A program made the position numbers and the translations under genes. A stretch of 64,000 nt of DNA from Trifolium pratense (Eukaryota > Streptophyta > Magnoliopsida > Fabales > Fabaceae), in contig NC_060062.1 in the NCBI RefSeq assembly GCF_020283565.1, forward strand, positions 55,574,439 to 55,638,438, read 5' to 3'. Each line of letters opens with the position of its first letter. Position 1 is the stretch's first letter. Shown here piece by piece: positions 34,840-44,715 of this stretch. Under the pieces are notes generated by a model. That model had not been told where the DNA came from. It worked only from the letters and a program-made list of their open reading frames with translations, and made no database searches.

Positions 34840-35367
34840 GTGAATAAGTGGATGTGGATAACTTTGATTCCACTATCCATATCAAATGGGAGCCCCCTCC
34901 TACATGTACCGTTAAGTTTAATGTTGATGGATCTCATAGCAAAAAGAATGACTTCTCGGCTTGTGGCGGATTACTTAGAGATGCTCAGGGTGGCCTTATC
35001 CAAGGTTTCTACTACAATCTTGGCCACAATAATTCTCAGGGTGTGTGTTGCTTGTCATCTCCATCTTGATCGTATTAAACAAATCTACCTTGTTGCAACT
35101 GTTGTTCTTAATTGTTCTACCAACATCTTTTATCTCAAACCTCTCTTAGAAGAGGTTTTTAATTTACTATACCTTCATTTTTTTTTTGAATAAGCTAAAT
35201 TAGCCCATCCAAATTGGCATCAGAGAGAATCGAACCTTAGACCTCAAGAGGAGCACACTCCCAGGTCCCAAGTCAATACCAATGCACCAACCTAAGTGGG
35301 TTAATTTACTATACCTTCATGATTGGTTGGCCACTATTCAACATTGATTTAGAGATGTTAACTCATT
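34840..35367 (+). pseudogene. LINE-type RNase H domain relic, split by a SINE
   Basis: The plus-strand frame from 34848 holds VKFNVDGSHSKKNDFSACGG followed by LLRDAQGG, the N-terminal RNase H motif (D in NVDGS, then GGLLRD) of plant LINE-derived domains. A frameshift near 35040 follows. The tail DWLATIQHxFRDVNSL near 35323-35370 corresponds to the family's C-terminal FREANxxAD motif. The SINE 35179-35300 interrupts it. No reverse transcriptase lies upstream, so this is a 5'-truncated, dead copy. Confidence 0.7.
35179..35300 (-). mobile_element. SINE with 20-bp target duplication
   Basis: On the minus strand the 122-bp element starts AACCCACTTAGGTTGGTGCA, contains a box B-like GGTTCGATTCTCT, and ends in a poly(A) tract (poly(T) at 35179-35188 on the plus strand). 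An exact 20-bp direct repeat (35159-35178 and 35301-35320) flanks it. These are the hallmarks of tRNA-derived SINE retroposition. It splits the LINE RNase H relic. Confidence 0.88.
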
Positions 35368-36520
35368 GTTGAGGCAAAATCCCAATTTGATGTTTAAAGA
35401 TAACAAACACCCTTAATTATATTTTAAGTCATTATGGTCATATTGTTATCTAACAAGTGCTTTTGAGCGAAATAAACAAACAAATGCAAAGAAATAACAA
35501 AGTCTTGAAAAGAAGTTCTGCATATCATATCAAAAACGTCCAGAGAACATTCTCAATTTCAGGCCTCACATCCTTTGTAAAGTACATTTTAACTTATTAA
35601 TATGTTAACCGGAAACAATACAAAGAAACACTTTAGAAAGGATTGAAAGCACACAATCTCAACGGTGATTAAGTCATTTAAGGAAAGGAAATGCATAGTA
35701 TTGAAGAACATTCTTTATTTGACATATTTAAAAAAGGTCATGAATTTATCATGTGAGAGTGTTGCATAAGTTGTCAGTGGATCTACCGTTGAACAACTGG
35801 ACTGCTTCTTAGACCATTCAAAATGCAACAACAACCTTTATGCACTGCTAGTTGCAATGTACTTGCAAAAGGACGTGGCTGGAACATTCTTCTAAGCTTC
35901 TTGCATTAAAGAAAGGACGTGGTTGGAACATTCTTCTAAGCTTCTTGCATTAAAGCTTACATGCATGGTACCTTCCAAGTACGAATGAACACTTGCTTGC
36001 AGAGGCTATAACTAGTGTATCAAGTCCTTTGCAACTGCATATGAAGAAGAGATCAAGATTACTTTCTCATTAACAAGTTAATACGTTTTTCAGAATGATT
36101 CAAGAACGATTGAAGAACTTTCTTGATTTTGAGTACACAGTTTTTTATTTCACTTTTGCAACCAATTCTTATCTGTCATATCATATGTACTTTTCTGAAG
36201 ACACAGCGACTATTCCAACAGCTATTTGTGGGGAGCAAGCTTCATATGACATAACACAACTCATATCAACTCATCTCTCCCATGCTTTGCTGAAACCAAA
36301 TAGAGAACAAGTTGAGAACGTTTTCGAAATCAGAATTTGTGCAAGGATTTCTATGAGCTTTCATGAAAAGTTTACAACGGCTTTATTATGTTATCTAACA
36401 GACATACTTGATAGCAGAGATTCACAGGACAAGCTGCATCTATAAATAGTATGCAAATCCTCTTTGAAGAGTAAGAGTTTTCAAGCTACAAAGAGGTGAC
36501 CTGAATAGGATTTTCAAGCT
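35367..36520 (+). repeat. Sirevirus-type LTR relic
   Basis: It starts TGTTGAGGCAAAATCCC, then AAAGATAACAAAC, like the LTR start of Sirevirus-class copia elements (compare the reverse complement of the LTR end at 61661). A TATA-like CTATAAATAG lies near 36440, where an LTR promoter would be expected. A 42-bp tandem duplication (AAAGGACGTGG...CTTGCATTAAAG) is present at about 35870-35957. The 3' end is not defined because a TRIM is inserted at 36521. Confidence 0.4.
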
Positions 36521-36876
36521 TGTTAAGAAGTCTCACTTTGGTTGCGAGATGACCCGAATATGTGTTTATATAATAGAGGCAATCATCACCTTACAAGTCG
36601 GTTTTGTAGGGTTGAGGTAGAACCAACTCCTAATTCTAAGATGGTAACAGAGCCTCCTCTATGTTCCGTTGGGTCGCCTGCTATCCGGTTTCTGATCAGC
36701 CCATCCACCATTTATATCCGCGCCCCAAGCCCAATAGCATTGGACGTGAGGGTGTGTGTTAAGAAGTCCCACATCGGTTGCTAGATGACCTGAATATGTG
36801 TTTATATAGTATAGGCAACCTCACCTTAAAAGTTGGTTTTGTAGAGTTGAGTTAGACCCAACTCCTAATTCTAATC
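36521..36876 (+). mobile_element. TRIM (miniature LTR retrotransposon)
   Basis: Two direct terminal repeats of about 120 bp (36521-36641 and 36757-36876) both begin TGTTAAGAAGTCYCAC and share ATGTGTTTATATARTA and CCAACTCCTAATTCTAA. A primer-binding-like TGGTAACAGAGC follows the first and a GTGAGGGTGTG purine tract precedes the second. The interior of about 115 bp is non-coding. The LTRs differ at many sites, so the copy is old. Confidence 0.75.
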
Positions 36877-38201
36877 TTCAACTTCAATATTTGCCTACAA
36901 CTTAACAAATTGCATATGTTTTTACCAAAGCATTGGGTAAAACTCCTTTTGGAACTTTTGGATACAAGTTTGGCGTTCATCCGAACTCTCTGCCAACTTT
37001 GAAAGGAGATGTGAAGAATCATGAAGATTCCTTAAGTAATGGATCAGATCAAGAAAAATTAATCAAACCATTAAAAAATAATTTGTCTGAATGCATTGCC
37101 TTGATTCATTGAGTAAAACCAAATAACACTTATAAAAGCTCTCAATGATATTTTCTTATATATGTGTGTAGTATTACCGTTAGCTTTATGCAAGAGAAAA
37201 TAATAGTCATAAAGCCATTCGATGAGATGATATTGCCATATACTCCCTTCGGTTCTTATTATAAGAAGTTTATATTTTAAATGCATAGAATGTTGGATAT
37301 ATCTAGTCAATAATATTGTTCTGGATCGGCTAAAAGCCCAACATACTAAAAGATCCATCAAAATGAGATAAACATAAGCATGTGGCGAACGACCACTGCG
37401 AACATACAAACGGGCACAAACCAATGGGAGTAATTATGAAATTAGACTTCTTTGGAATCGTGTGACCAGTGTCAAAGGGAGTAAAATCGTCCCACCAATA
37501 GGATTGCAAGGCCTTGGGATGAGAAGGAATATAAATTGAACTTTTGGAAGATTAATTAGTTCGAATTTATGTTAGCAGCATAGACAAACAAAAGGTATAA
37601 ATAAGGTTTTGTTGTAAAAAAAAAAAAATGAAGTTTGGGCGGCATAATTATACACTTAGGTGGTTTGTTTTTTTGTCTTAATATATAAATATAAATAAAG
37701 GATAAAGGATTCCAACTCCCTATAAATGAACAAGGTCGGAAGACTCAAAATATAAAATACTCTCTCCGTCTCAAAATATAAGTTTTTGTCTACTCACAAT
37801 TAAATTTGTGACATAATTAGTCATATTTACAATTGCAGTCATGGCCATCAAGCAATTTTTATATTGCGAAGATCATAGTTAAATATATGATTAATATAAA
37901 GCATAATTTTCAAACCTTTACTAAAACAACAATTAATTGAATTGCGACCATAATTTAAAACCTTATAAATGAGTCAAAGTTAATTCATTATTCAATAACT
38001 ATAAGAAAAATAAATTAAATTAATGTGCATAGCATACTTTGCTAAAAGTTTCACCCCAATTGTATTTTCTTCTCCATTTGGGAAGTATACTTGAAGTTTC
38101 TGCATAAACTCATGTGCATGCTCGTGTTGAGATCTTAAAAAATTAGGTAAAAACAATCTGTTATCGTATATGTTCTGGATCACAAATTCACAACAACAAA
38201 T
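36877..38201. other. intergenic stretch with a Stowaway-like MITE
   Basis: Apart from the MITE-like segment at 37243-37430 and a second single end (CTCTCTCCGTCTCAAAATATAAG near 37760), I see no gene or RNA here. The minus frame 37992-38183 has no recognisable motif. Confidence 0.45.
37243..37430. mobile_element. Stowaway-like MITE
   Basis: Ends CTCCCTTCGGTTC and (reverse-complemented right end) CTCCCATTGGTTT lie between TA dinucleotides (37241-37242 and 37431-37432), as expected for Tc1/Mariner-type Stowaway elements. The termini have diverged. Confidence 0.5.
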
Positions 38202-38371
38202 TGTTAGATAATAAAATAATAGTCTATGTTATTGGGCCTATTAGTTTAGAGTCCATTAGGTTTTATTATATATTCTCTCCAGTAACCTTTTTGTAATGTC
38301 AAGCTATTGGTATTCTATTGAAACCCTAGCCGTCTTTCTCTTTTCCTATTTGTGTATCTCTGATTCTAACA
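38202..38371 (+). repeat. 5' LTR of the 1.56-kb element
   Basis: 170 bp, TG...CA. One base differs from the 3' copy. Confidence 0.9.
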
Positions 38372-38956
38372 TGGTATCGAGAGCTTGTTTCGATCCTCCT
38401 TGAATTGTTCATTTCTTCCGTTATTGAATTCCCAAAATTTTGGGAAACTACGTGTTTTGAAGATTGCATTTATTGATCTCGGTTTGGTTCGTTGGATTTA
38501 ATTTATTCATTGGTCATCGTTGTTCACTTTGATCCATTTGTTTGGTTGGTCAAAAGTTTGGGAACGTGTTTGATTTAGCTTTTGAAGTTTGGCTCTTGTA
38601 AGTTATATGTTTGCCATTGAATTTGGTGTTTTGAAGATCAATTTCAATCTCATGGGATTGATTTGTGAGAATTGTGCTACTGTGCCATTGCGTTTAGTGG
38701 TTAGTCAGAATTGTTTTTGGCATTTGTTCATTAAGGAAAGGCAAGATGTGGAAATTTGTTCACATGCATGATTCGGTGGCTATGCATAAAAGTTGTGATG
38801 GCTTTGCATATGATTATATGAGTGGTACGTGATGAAGCGGCTTCGTTCATGATATGAGTTTTTGCAAGGGTCATCTTTGAAGAAAGATGGTGTGTGTTTC
38901 GGCATGAAATATAATTGGTTTGTTTGGTTTCAGTTGGTTTGGTTCTCTTTGATTGC

Positions 38957-39295
38957 ACTTCTTCTGATTGTATTGCACTTCTCCCTGTTGCACTTCTTTT
39001 GCATTGCACTTCTCCCCCTATTGCACTTCTTCTGATTGCATTGCACTTCTCCCTCTATTGCACTTCTTCTGATTGCATTGCACTTCTCCCCCTATTGCAC
39101 TTCTTCTGATTGCACTTCTCCCCTTATTGCACTTCTGATTGTATTGCACTTCTCCCCCTATTGCACTTCTTCTGATTGCATTGCACTTCTCCCTGTTGCA
39201 CTTCTCCCTATTGCACTTCTGATTGTATTACACTTCTTCCTATTGCACTTCTTCTGATTGCATTGCACTTCTCCCTATTGCACTTCTTTTGATTG
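38957..39295 (+). repeat. minisatellite of TTGCACTTCT units
   Basis: Variable units built from TATTGCACTTCT, TCTGATTGCAT and TGCACTTCTCCC, about 18-37 bp long, are repeated through roughly 340 bp. They produce periodic short frames that are not genes. The array lies wholly inside the small LTR element. Confidence 0.85.
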
Positions 39296-39595
39296 ATTGC
39301 AATGTTTGATTGCATCTCTCTTTATTGGATGATTCTTCTGCTTGGTCCGGTTTTGTTTGATTTGGTACGATTTGGATGGGTTGACTTTGGACCGGACTAG
39401 ATTGGATGTTGGATTAATTTGATTTGTTAGAAGTTTATTGTCAGGGCTAATTTGTAACAAGCTTAAAGCTTAGTAAGCTTTAGCTTGAGGGGTGATGTTA
39501 GAAGTTTATTTTATTTGGTAGTTTATTTTATTTTCGTATTTTGTTTGACAAACTCATAATGCTTCTTGTTGATGCATCATGAGTTTGAGAGTAGG

Positions 39596-39765
39596 TGTTA
39601 GATAATAAAATAATAGTCTATGTTATTGGGCCTATTAGTTTAGAGTCCATTAGGTTTTATTATATATTCTCTCCAGTAACCTTTTTGTAATGTCAAGCTA
39701 TTGGTATTCTATTGAAACCCTAGCCATCTTTCTCTTTTCCTATTTGTGTATCTCTGATTCTAACA
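39596..39765 (+). repeat. 3' LTR of the 1.56-kb element
   Basis: 170 bp, ending GATTCTAACA, followed by the CAAAT target duplication. Confidence 0.9.
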
Positions 39766-40056
39766 CAAATCAAATAATAAATAGATAAATTTCCAAAATT
39801 AACACCAATTATTAAATTAAAAAAAGGATACGCTTCAAATTTTGAGCAAGTAATGTCGGAATAATCACACTTCGAGAAGGTTCTAAAGCAGCTTCAATGT
39901 ATTTACGGAAAGCACAAAGAACACAGAAACCTTTCACATCACTTGAAAATGAAAAATTCATGAATTTCGATTAACTTCCATAAATCAAAATATTAATATT
40001 AAAATAAATAAATAGAACCAAAAAGTAATTAAAATAATTATATATATATATATATA

Positions 40057-40350
40057 CTCCCTCCGGTCCTTATTATAAGGAACACTTTGAAAAAATCACA
40101 CAGACCAATGAAGCACATTTAACATAATTATTTTCATTTAATACTCTTATAAATTTTAATTTATTCCATATATACCCTTATTTAATTACTCTTTATTCAA
40201 CTAACTTACTTATTTTTAAATTCTCTCTCATAATAAATAAGGGCATAAGTGAAATTGAACATTTAAAACATTTGAAAATTAGTCAAAGTTTCTTATAAAA
40301 AGGACCAAATTTTTTGCCCTAAGGGTTCCTTATAAAAAGGACCGGAGGGA

Positions 40351-40351
<1 letters not shown>
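40057..40351. mobile_element. Stowaway MITE inside a TA microsatellite
   Basis: The termini CTCCCTCCGGTCCTTATTAT and TATAAAAAGGACCGGAGGGAG are near-perfect inverted repeats. TA lies on both sides, the Stowaway target. The element splits a (TA)n tract: about 40040-40056 on the left and 40352-40400 on the right. There is no coding sequence. Confidence 0.9.

Positions 40352-40400
<49 letters not shown>
40352..40400. repeat. (TA)n microsatellite
   Basis: About 24 TA units, continuing the shorter TA run left of the Stowaway MITE. The endogenous pararetrovirus begins within about 150 bp. Confidence 0.95.
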
Positions 40401-40403
<3 letters not shown>

Positions 40404-40549
40404 ATAATTAATAGATTGAGTGCATAATTAAAATATGAAAATGTGTAGAATTATAATAAGACGAAACTGCTACAGTGCGTCGCAGCTGTGCTATAAAATA
40501 ATATATGATTTGAAAAGTTAATATAAGAAAGAAGAAATTATAACAAAAC

Positions 40550-40670
40550 ATTTTTATTCAAATATAAGATGCTTACAAGATATTGGATCTCTAGAATTCC
40601 TCAGATTGTTCCTCCTCGAGAATTTTTCGATGATCCATAATGAAAACTAAACTTCCTTTTATAGAGAGGA
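40550..40670 (-). promoter_or_regulatory. pararetroviral pregenomic promoter with nearby poly(A) signal
   Basis: On the minus strand, TCTCTATAAAAGG (TATA box at about 40656-40663) is followed after about 105 nt by TGAATAAAAATG (AATAAA at 40553-40558). A TATA box with a polyadenylation signal shortly downstream is the usual layout in plant pararetroviruses, producing a terminally redundant RNA. A TGACAGCTGTCA palindrome lies about 30 nt upstream of the TATA box (near 40697-40708). Activity is not shown by sequence alone. Confidence 0.6.
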
Positions 40671-40874
40671 AGGAAGAGCCTAGACTTAATGTACTGACAG
40701 CTGTCAGTTGAAACAAAATAATTACATGACAATTATTTCTAAAACAAACAAAAAACTTTTACAACATAGTCAAAAGTAAGGATAAAGATGTCTGCCACGA
40801 ATCTAGCTTTTTGAAAAGCAAAGATTCCCAAATAATCTTGTCGGCCAAATGACAATAATGATGCTTGAACCAAT

Positions 40875-40876
<2 letters not shown>

Positions 40877-40912
<36 letters not shown>
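40877..40912 (-). repeat. 36-nt A-run at the ORF2 stop
   Basis: The T-run on the plus strand is a poly(A) tract on the viral sense strand. It begins inside the TAA stop of ORF2. It may be a slippage-prone homopolymer in the viral intergenic region. Confidence 0.95.
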
Positions 40913-40915
<3 letters not shown>

Positions 40916-42185
40916 CCTGTAGATCTATAATGCCATAGCAATCGTCTCCATTATCCCTGGTTAGGCTTTGAGACGAATCTCCCGAGTCTTCATCGTTGTT
41001 GATGTCTGACTCCGAAATTGCTACTTGTAATTTCTTTAAAAATTCTTTTTTGTTGGTTGAAGAAGATAAATCAGCCAAAAATTTTGATTTTTCAGCTAAG
41101 AATTCTTCTTCCTTCTCTGCGACCTCTTTGGGTTCGAGGCACTTAGGATTTTTAATAAACCAATCTTGTAACACTTGAGATTTAATTAAATCGGGGTTAA
41201 ACTTGTTCCACCATTTAATTCTTATGCTCCGAACGATCCAGAAGATGTTGGAATTTGGGACTGAAAATTCTTTTTTGAAAGTCCATGAAGTAATCCATGA
41301 AATTCCAAAAGTAGCATGAAAAGCTAATATCTTTAAATGATCTGGTACATTAATTCTTAAGCTAAATGATTCAAAAGCTATTGCTGCAAAATCTGGATAA
41401 ATATTGCTTTCTGGGCCCCATTCATGGAACCATTTAATAAACCATAATGGGAATTTATGGGCGAAGTCTTTCTTAAACCAGATGAACCAAGAATGATCAA
41501 ATGGCTGATAATATAACATATTGGACCAGGCGTCCATGTAATCATAATATGAGTAATTCTGGGGAGTAAAGCGTCTAGTGAAGCTCCTGGTATGAGAAGG
41601 ATGAGCCTTCCAATCAGAAGGTGATAATATTTTTAAAATTTTAAATTTTGAAAAAATAATTTTATTTTTATCATTCTTATCAAAAGTATAAGTTATATCA
41701 ATGGACTCAGTATCCACTAAAATAAACTCATAAAATAATCTGGACTTTTCTGGGTGAGAGGGTAAGTAATGAAAACCTTGAGGGAAGAATTTAGAAGTAA
41801 TTTGAAGTAATGATCCATTGGAATTAAATTCTGGCTCTAATAGAAAAAGAATCTTTTTGTAATCTTTTTCCATGAAAGGACAGGATAATGAATCTGGGGG
41901 AGTGTAGAAGGGTAATTTTTCTGGGTTTCTTGAAGGGGTATTTAATGAGGATGGAGTGTTTAAAGAAAAAGTTAATGGCGAAATTAATTTTGAATTTAAT
42001 GATGGCCTAATACCTCTAGGTGATGAAGAGGGATAAAAGGCTGGTAAGGCCAAAGGGGTTAATGGGGTGAATTTATTTTGGGTTGATAATGAAGTAGAAG
42101 CCGATGAATTCTGTAATGCTTGTTTTGCTGTAATAACCTTTTTAGACTCCTCAAGAGGAGGGCCATAACTGTCTTTTTTACTCAT
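40911..42185 (-). CDS. endogenous pararetrovirus ORF2, 424 aa, function unknown
   Basis: The start ATG overlaps the ORF1 stop as ATGA (42185-42182), an arrangement suited to termination-reinitiation. The N-terminal 90 residues are Ser/Pro/Thr-rich and probably disordered. The centre (about 95-330) is compact and strikingly rich in aromatic residues, with several Trp/Phe clusters such as SWFIWFKKDF and WFIKWFHEWGPES. The C-terminal third has a Lys/Glu coiled-coil-like stretch (KEVAEKEEEFLAEKSKFLAD) and an acidic Ser/Asp tail. I see no protease, zinc-finger or polymerase motif. A second ORF at this position is known for florendovirus-like genomes, with unknown role; assignment here is by position. 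The frame is intact despite the damage to ORF1. Confidence 0.8.
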
Positions 42186-42568
42186 TTTCCCTGTAAAAAT
42201 TCTCTAGTAAGATAATCTGGTAATGAATTCTTTTCTCCTTTAATATGTTCTATATCAAAATCAAAACATGATAATAAAGCTTGCCATCTGGCAAAAATAT
42301 GTTTAGAAACTAGATTTTTAACATCCTTTTGTAAAACTTCTTTTGCAGCCTTACAATCAGATCTTAATAAAAACTTTTTTGAAAATAAATCATCTTGAAA
42401 TTTAGTAATACATAAAACAATAGCTAAAACTTCTTTTTTAATAGTACTGTAATTTAGTTGTGCCGGATTCCATGTTCCAGAATAATACCTAACCACTTGT
42501 TCTAAGGATGACTCAGGTAATTTTTGTTTTAATATTCCTCCAAATCCTAAATCAGAGGAATCAGTTTC
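42182..42568 (-). pseudogene. endogenous pararetrovirus ORF1, 3' part (RNase H)
   Basis: This segment is the viral side left of the inserted LTR element. It encodes the rest of an RNase H domain, including YYSGTWNPAQLNYSTIKKEV and the conserved C-terminal INxLPDxLTR-type pattern (seen as KNSLPDYLTR), then stops at 42182. The open frame continues right up to the insertion junction at 42568. It is separated from the bulk of ORF1 by 8.36 kb, so it is a disrupted gene as it stands. Confidence 0.85.
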
Positions 42569-43364
42569 TGTAACGACCCAAAATTTAGTATTCGTTATTT
42601 AATTATTTTATTTCGCGAGGGCGTGATTTATAATTAAATTATTAAGCGGCGAATAATCGTTTAGCGAGAACGTAAGTTAATGAGCGAGAAGTTATGTTGA
42701 TTGGGCCTTGGGGCGTGTAAGTGGTTATTGGGCTTAGCCAATTGGGCTTTGATCCATGAGAATAGAGAGAGCTATAAGTAGCAAGTCAAACCATGAATAG
42801 TCTCATAATTCATGTTTCATGAGAAAGGAAGATTGAGAGCTTAGCTAGGGCAAGGAGCTCATGAGGGAGAGGGAGAGCTCGTGGGAGAGAAAGAGAAGAG
42901 CAAGCTTGTGGATTCGTCGAGCTAAGGTACGAGAGTTAGATTACATATTCGTGAGTGATTCGAAAGAGGGGAGGATGTCGATTCCTCCATTCCCAAACTC
43001 TTTCCACTCTATTTTCTTGTGGGTTTTGTGGGTGATTTTCTTAATGGAAATTGGATTCTTTTGATCCTAACATGTGTAGTGAACTCATGGTAGATGAGGT
43101 AAACAACTTTGGGGAGTTGAAAGTGGGTATATGTAGATGTTTGATCAATGATTTGCATGTTTTGTTAAACTTGCTTAAAACCCAAGAAATTGGCATGATT
43201 TTGATTATTTGAGGTATTTGGATGTTTGGAAGAGATGATTAATGTTCCTTGATACCATATATGTTTGGAATGACTGTTTATATGAATTTATAACATGTTT
43301 GGATGAATTTTTGAGTGGAATCAATGTTAAACCGCCTTAGATGGCTCAAGAACAGATATTTTCT

Positions 43365-43565
43365 GGTGTGGTTCGCTACCTGTTCGCTACAGCGAACGTG
43401 TTCGCTACGGGTTCGCTATCTGTTCGCCATGTACCTGTAACCCTCTGATGTAGTTCGCTACCTGTTCGCTACAGCGAACGTGTTCGCTACGTGTTCGCTA
43501 CGTGTTCGCTACGTGTTCGCTACGTGTTCGCTACGTGTTCGCTACGTGTTCGCTACAGCGAACAG
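43365..43565 (+). repeat. 11-bp tandem array (GTGTTCGCTAC) in the 5' LTR
   Basis: There are seven uninterrupted units here against six in the 3' LTR (about 49138-49205). Additional variant units (GTTCGCTACCT, GTTCGCTATCT) lie upstream. Palindromic GTTCGCTACAGCGAAC copies occur on both sides of the array. Confidence 0.9.
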
Positions 43566-44079
43566 CTCTGTGACAGCAACTTTTTGATAATTCTTTTAAG
43601 TGCAATTAGGCACTTGTAACATGGTTTAAGGGTATCCTTACATGTTTGTTGATACATGTTGATGTTGTTAATGCTTATTGTTAATCGTTATATGATTCGC
43701 ACGCGTATGCAATGACTTGTAGTTCAAGTGACTATGTTTATGTTTTAACATTAATTTGCAATGTTAAGGAAATGATGTGTGTTTTATGACATAAGTGTAA
43801 ATGAAACTTTATGTGTATAAAAATGGTTATGCAGATAATTATCATGTGAATAATTATGATTTGAGTGATAGGATATTGTGTTATCCTAATGTGTTAGATG
43901 TTGGAATTGTGTTTCCGCATCAGTGAATGAATAGCTTCGAGCTAGATAGCGTCATGTATTTGATGTGTTTAAAAGTAATCATGCATTCATGAATAATTGT
44001 GTTATGGGAATCATGTGAATTCCAATAATTGATGAAAATGGACTATGTTTATGAAAAGTGGCCGAAGATGGGATTATGT

Positions 44080-44715
44080 TATCCGAGATCTGGAGCCCAT
44101 ATCCAAACATGATATAAAACTGTGTGACTCCTCTTTATTGGAGAGATGGTTGATGATAACCGAGATCCGACATGATTTTAAACTGTATTGATGATGATCC
44201 TGCATGATCTAAAACTGACACCATCCAGCAACGATGTAAAACTGAATGAGATGGTCTAAGTTGGCCAGCATCCTGCATGATGTAAAACTGATGTAGAGTC
44301 CGTGCATGACTATAATCTGAACAGTCCGTGCATGACTATAATCTGAACAGTCCGTACATGACTATAATCTGAACAGTCCGTCATGACTGAAATCTGAACA
44401 ATGTAAATGGTACCACATGCATTAGTCGTGTCTAGGGATGACATGACATTGGATAATTGGCATTAGATGCATTAGGGTAAATGCACATGTATTTGATAAT
44501 TGTTATGTGACATTATCTGATTGGATTGTAATGTGTTTTCCGTATGTGTTAAGCTTTGGTATTTACTAATTGTTTAATACTGTGATTGTTGCCATGTCTT
44601 GGTATATGAGCAGAGTCCGTCATGACTATAAAATGAACAAGTGTAGAGTCCGTCATGACTATAAAATGAACAAGTGTAGAGTCCGTCATGACTATAAAAT
44701 GTACACTTTGGTAGT
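44080..44715 (+). repeat. CATGA-centred short repeat arrays in the 5' LTR
   Basis: Dispersed copies of CATGATNTAAAACTG (44108-44290) pass into four tandem units of about 26 bp (AGTCCGTGCATGACTATAATCTGAAC, shortened in the last). About 200 bp further come three 33-bp units with GAGTCCGTCATGACTATAAAATGAAC. The same arrays recur in the 3' LTR at about 49740-50350. Confidence 0.85.

Larger units (their letters stand above)
38202..39765 (+). mobile_element. non-autonomous LTR retrotransposon, 1.56 kb, very young
   Basis: The LTRs (38202-38371 and 39596-39765, 170 bp each, TGTTAGATAA...GATTCTAACA) differ at a single base (CCGTC versus CCATC). An exact 5-bp target duplication CAAAT (38197-38201 and 39766-39770) flanks the element. 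A Met-tRNA-type primer site TGGTATCGAGAGC starts directly after the 5' LTR (38372), and a purine stretch GAGTTTGAGAGTAGG precedes the 3' LTR. The 1.2-kb interior has no gag or pol and contains a minisatellite (about 38957-39295). It must have moved using proteins from another element. Confidence 0.92.

Noticed and set aside
36521..36876. Considered as the Cassandra TRIM family
   Set aside because: The start is similar (TCCCACATCGG), but no 5S rRNA-like promoter block is visible in the LTRs.
38915..39257. Repeated CTS/ALL-rich frames
   Set aside because: They come from the TTGCACTTCT minisatellite and carry no independent coding signal.
39000..39290. Regularly spaced repeats considered as a CRISPR-like array
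   Set aside because: Units vary in length, there are no unique spacers, and the DNA is a plant retroelement interior.
42861..43064. 67-codon frame repeated at 48521-48724
   Set aside because: It is identical because it lies in both LTRs. It shows no start context or motif beyond purine-rich leader sequence, so it is treated as LTR DNA.
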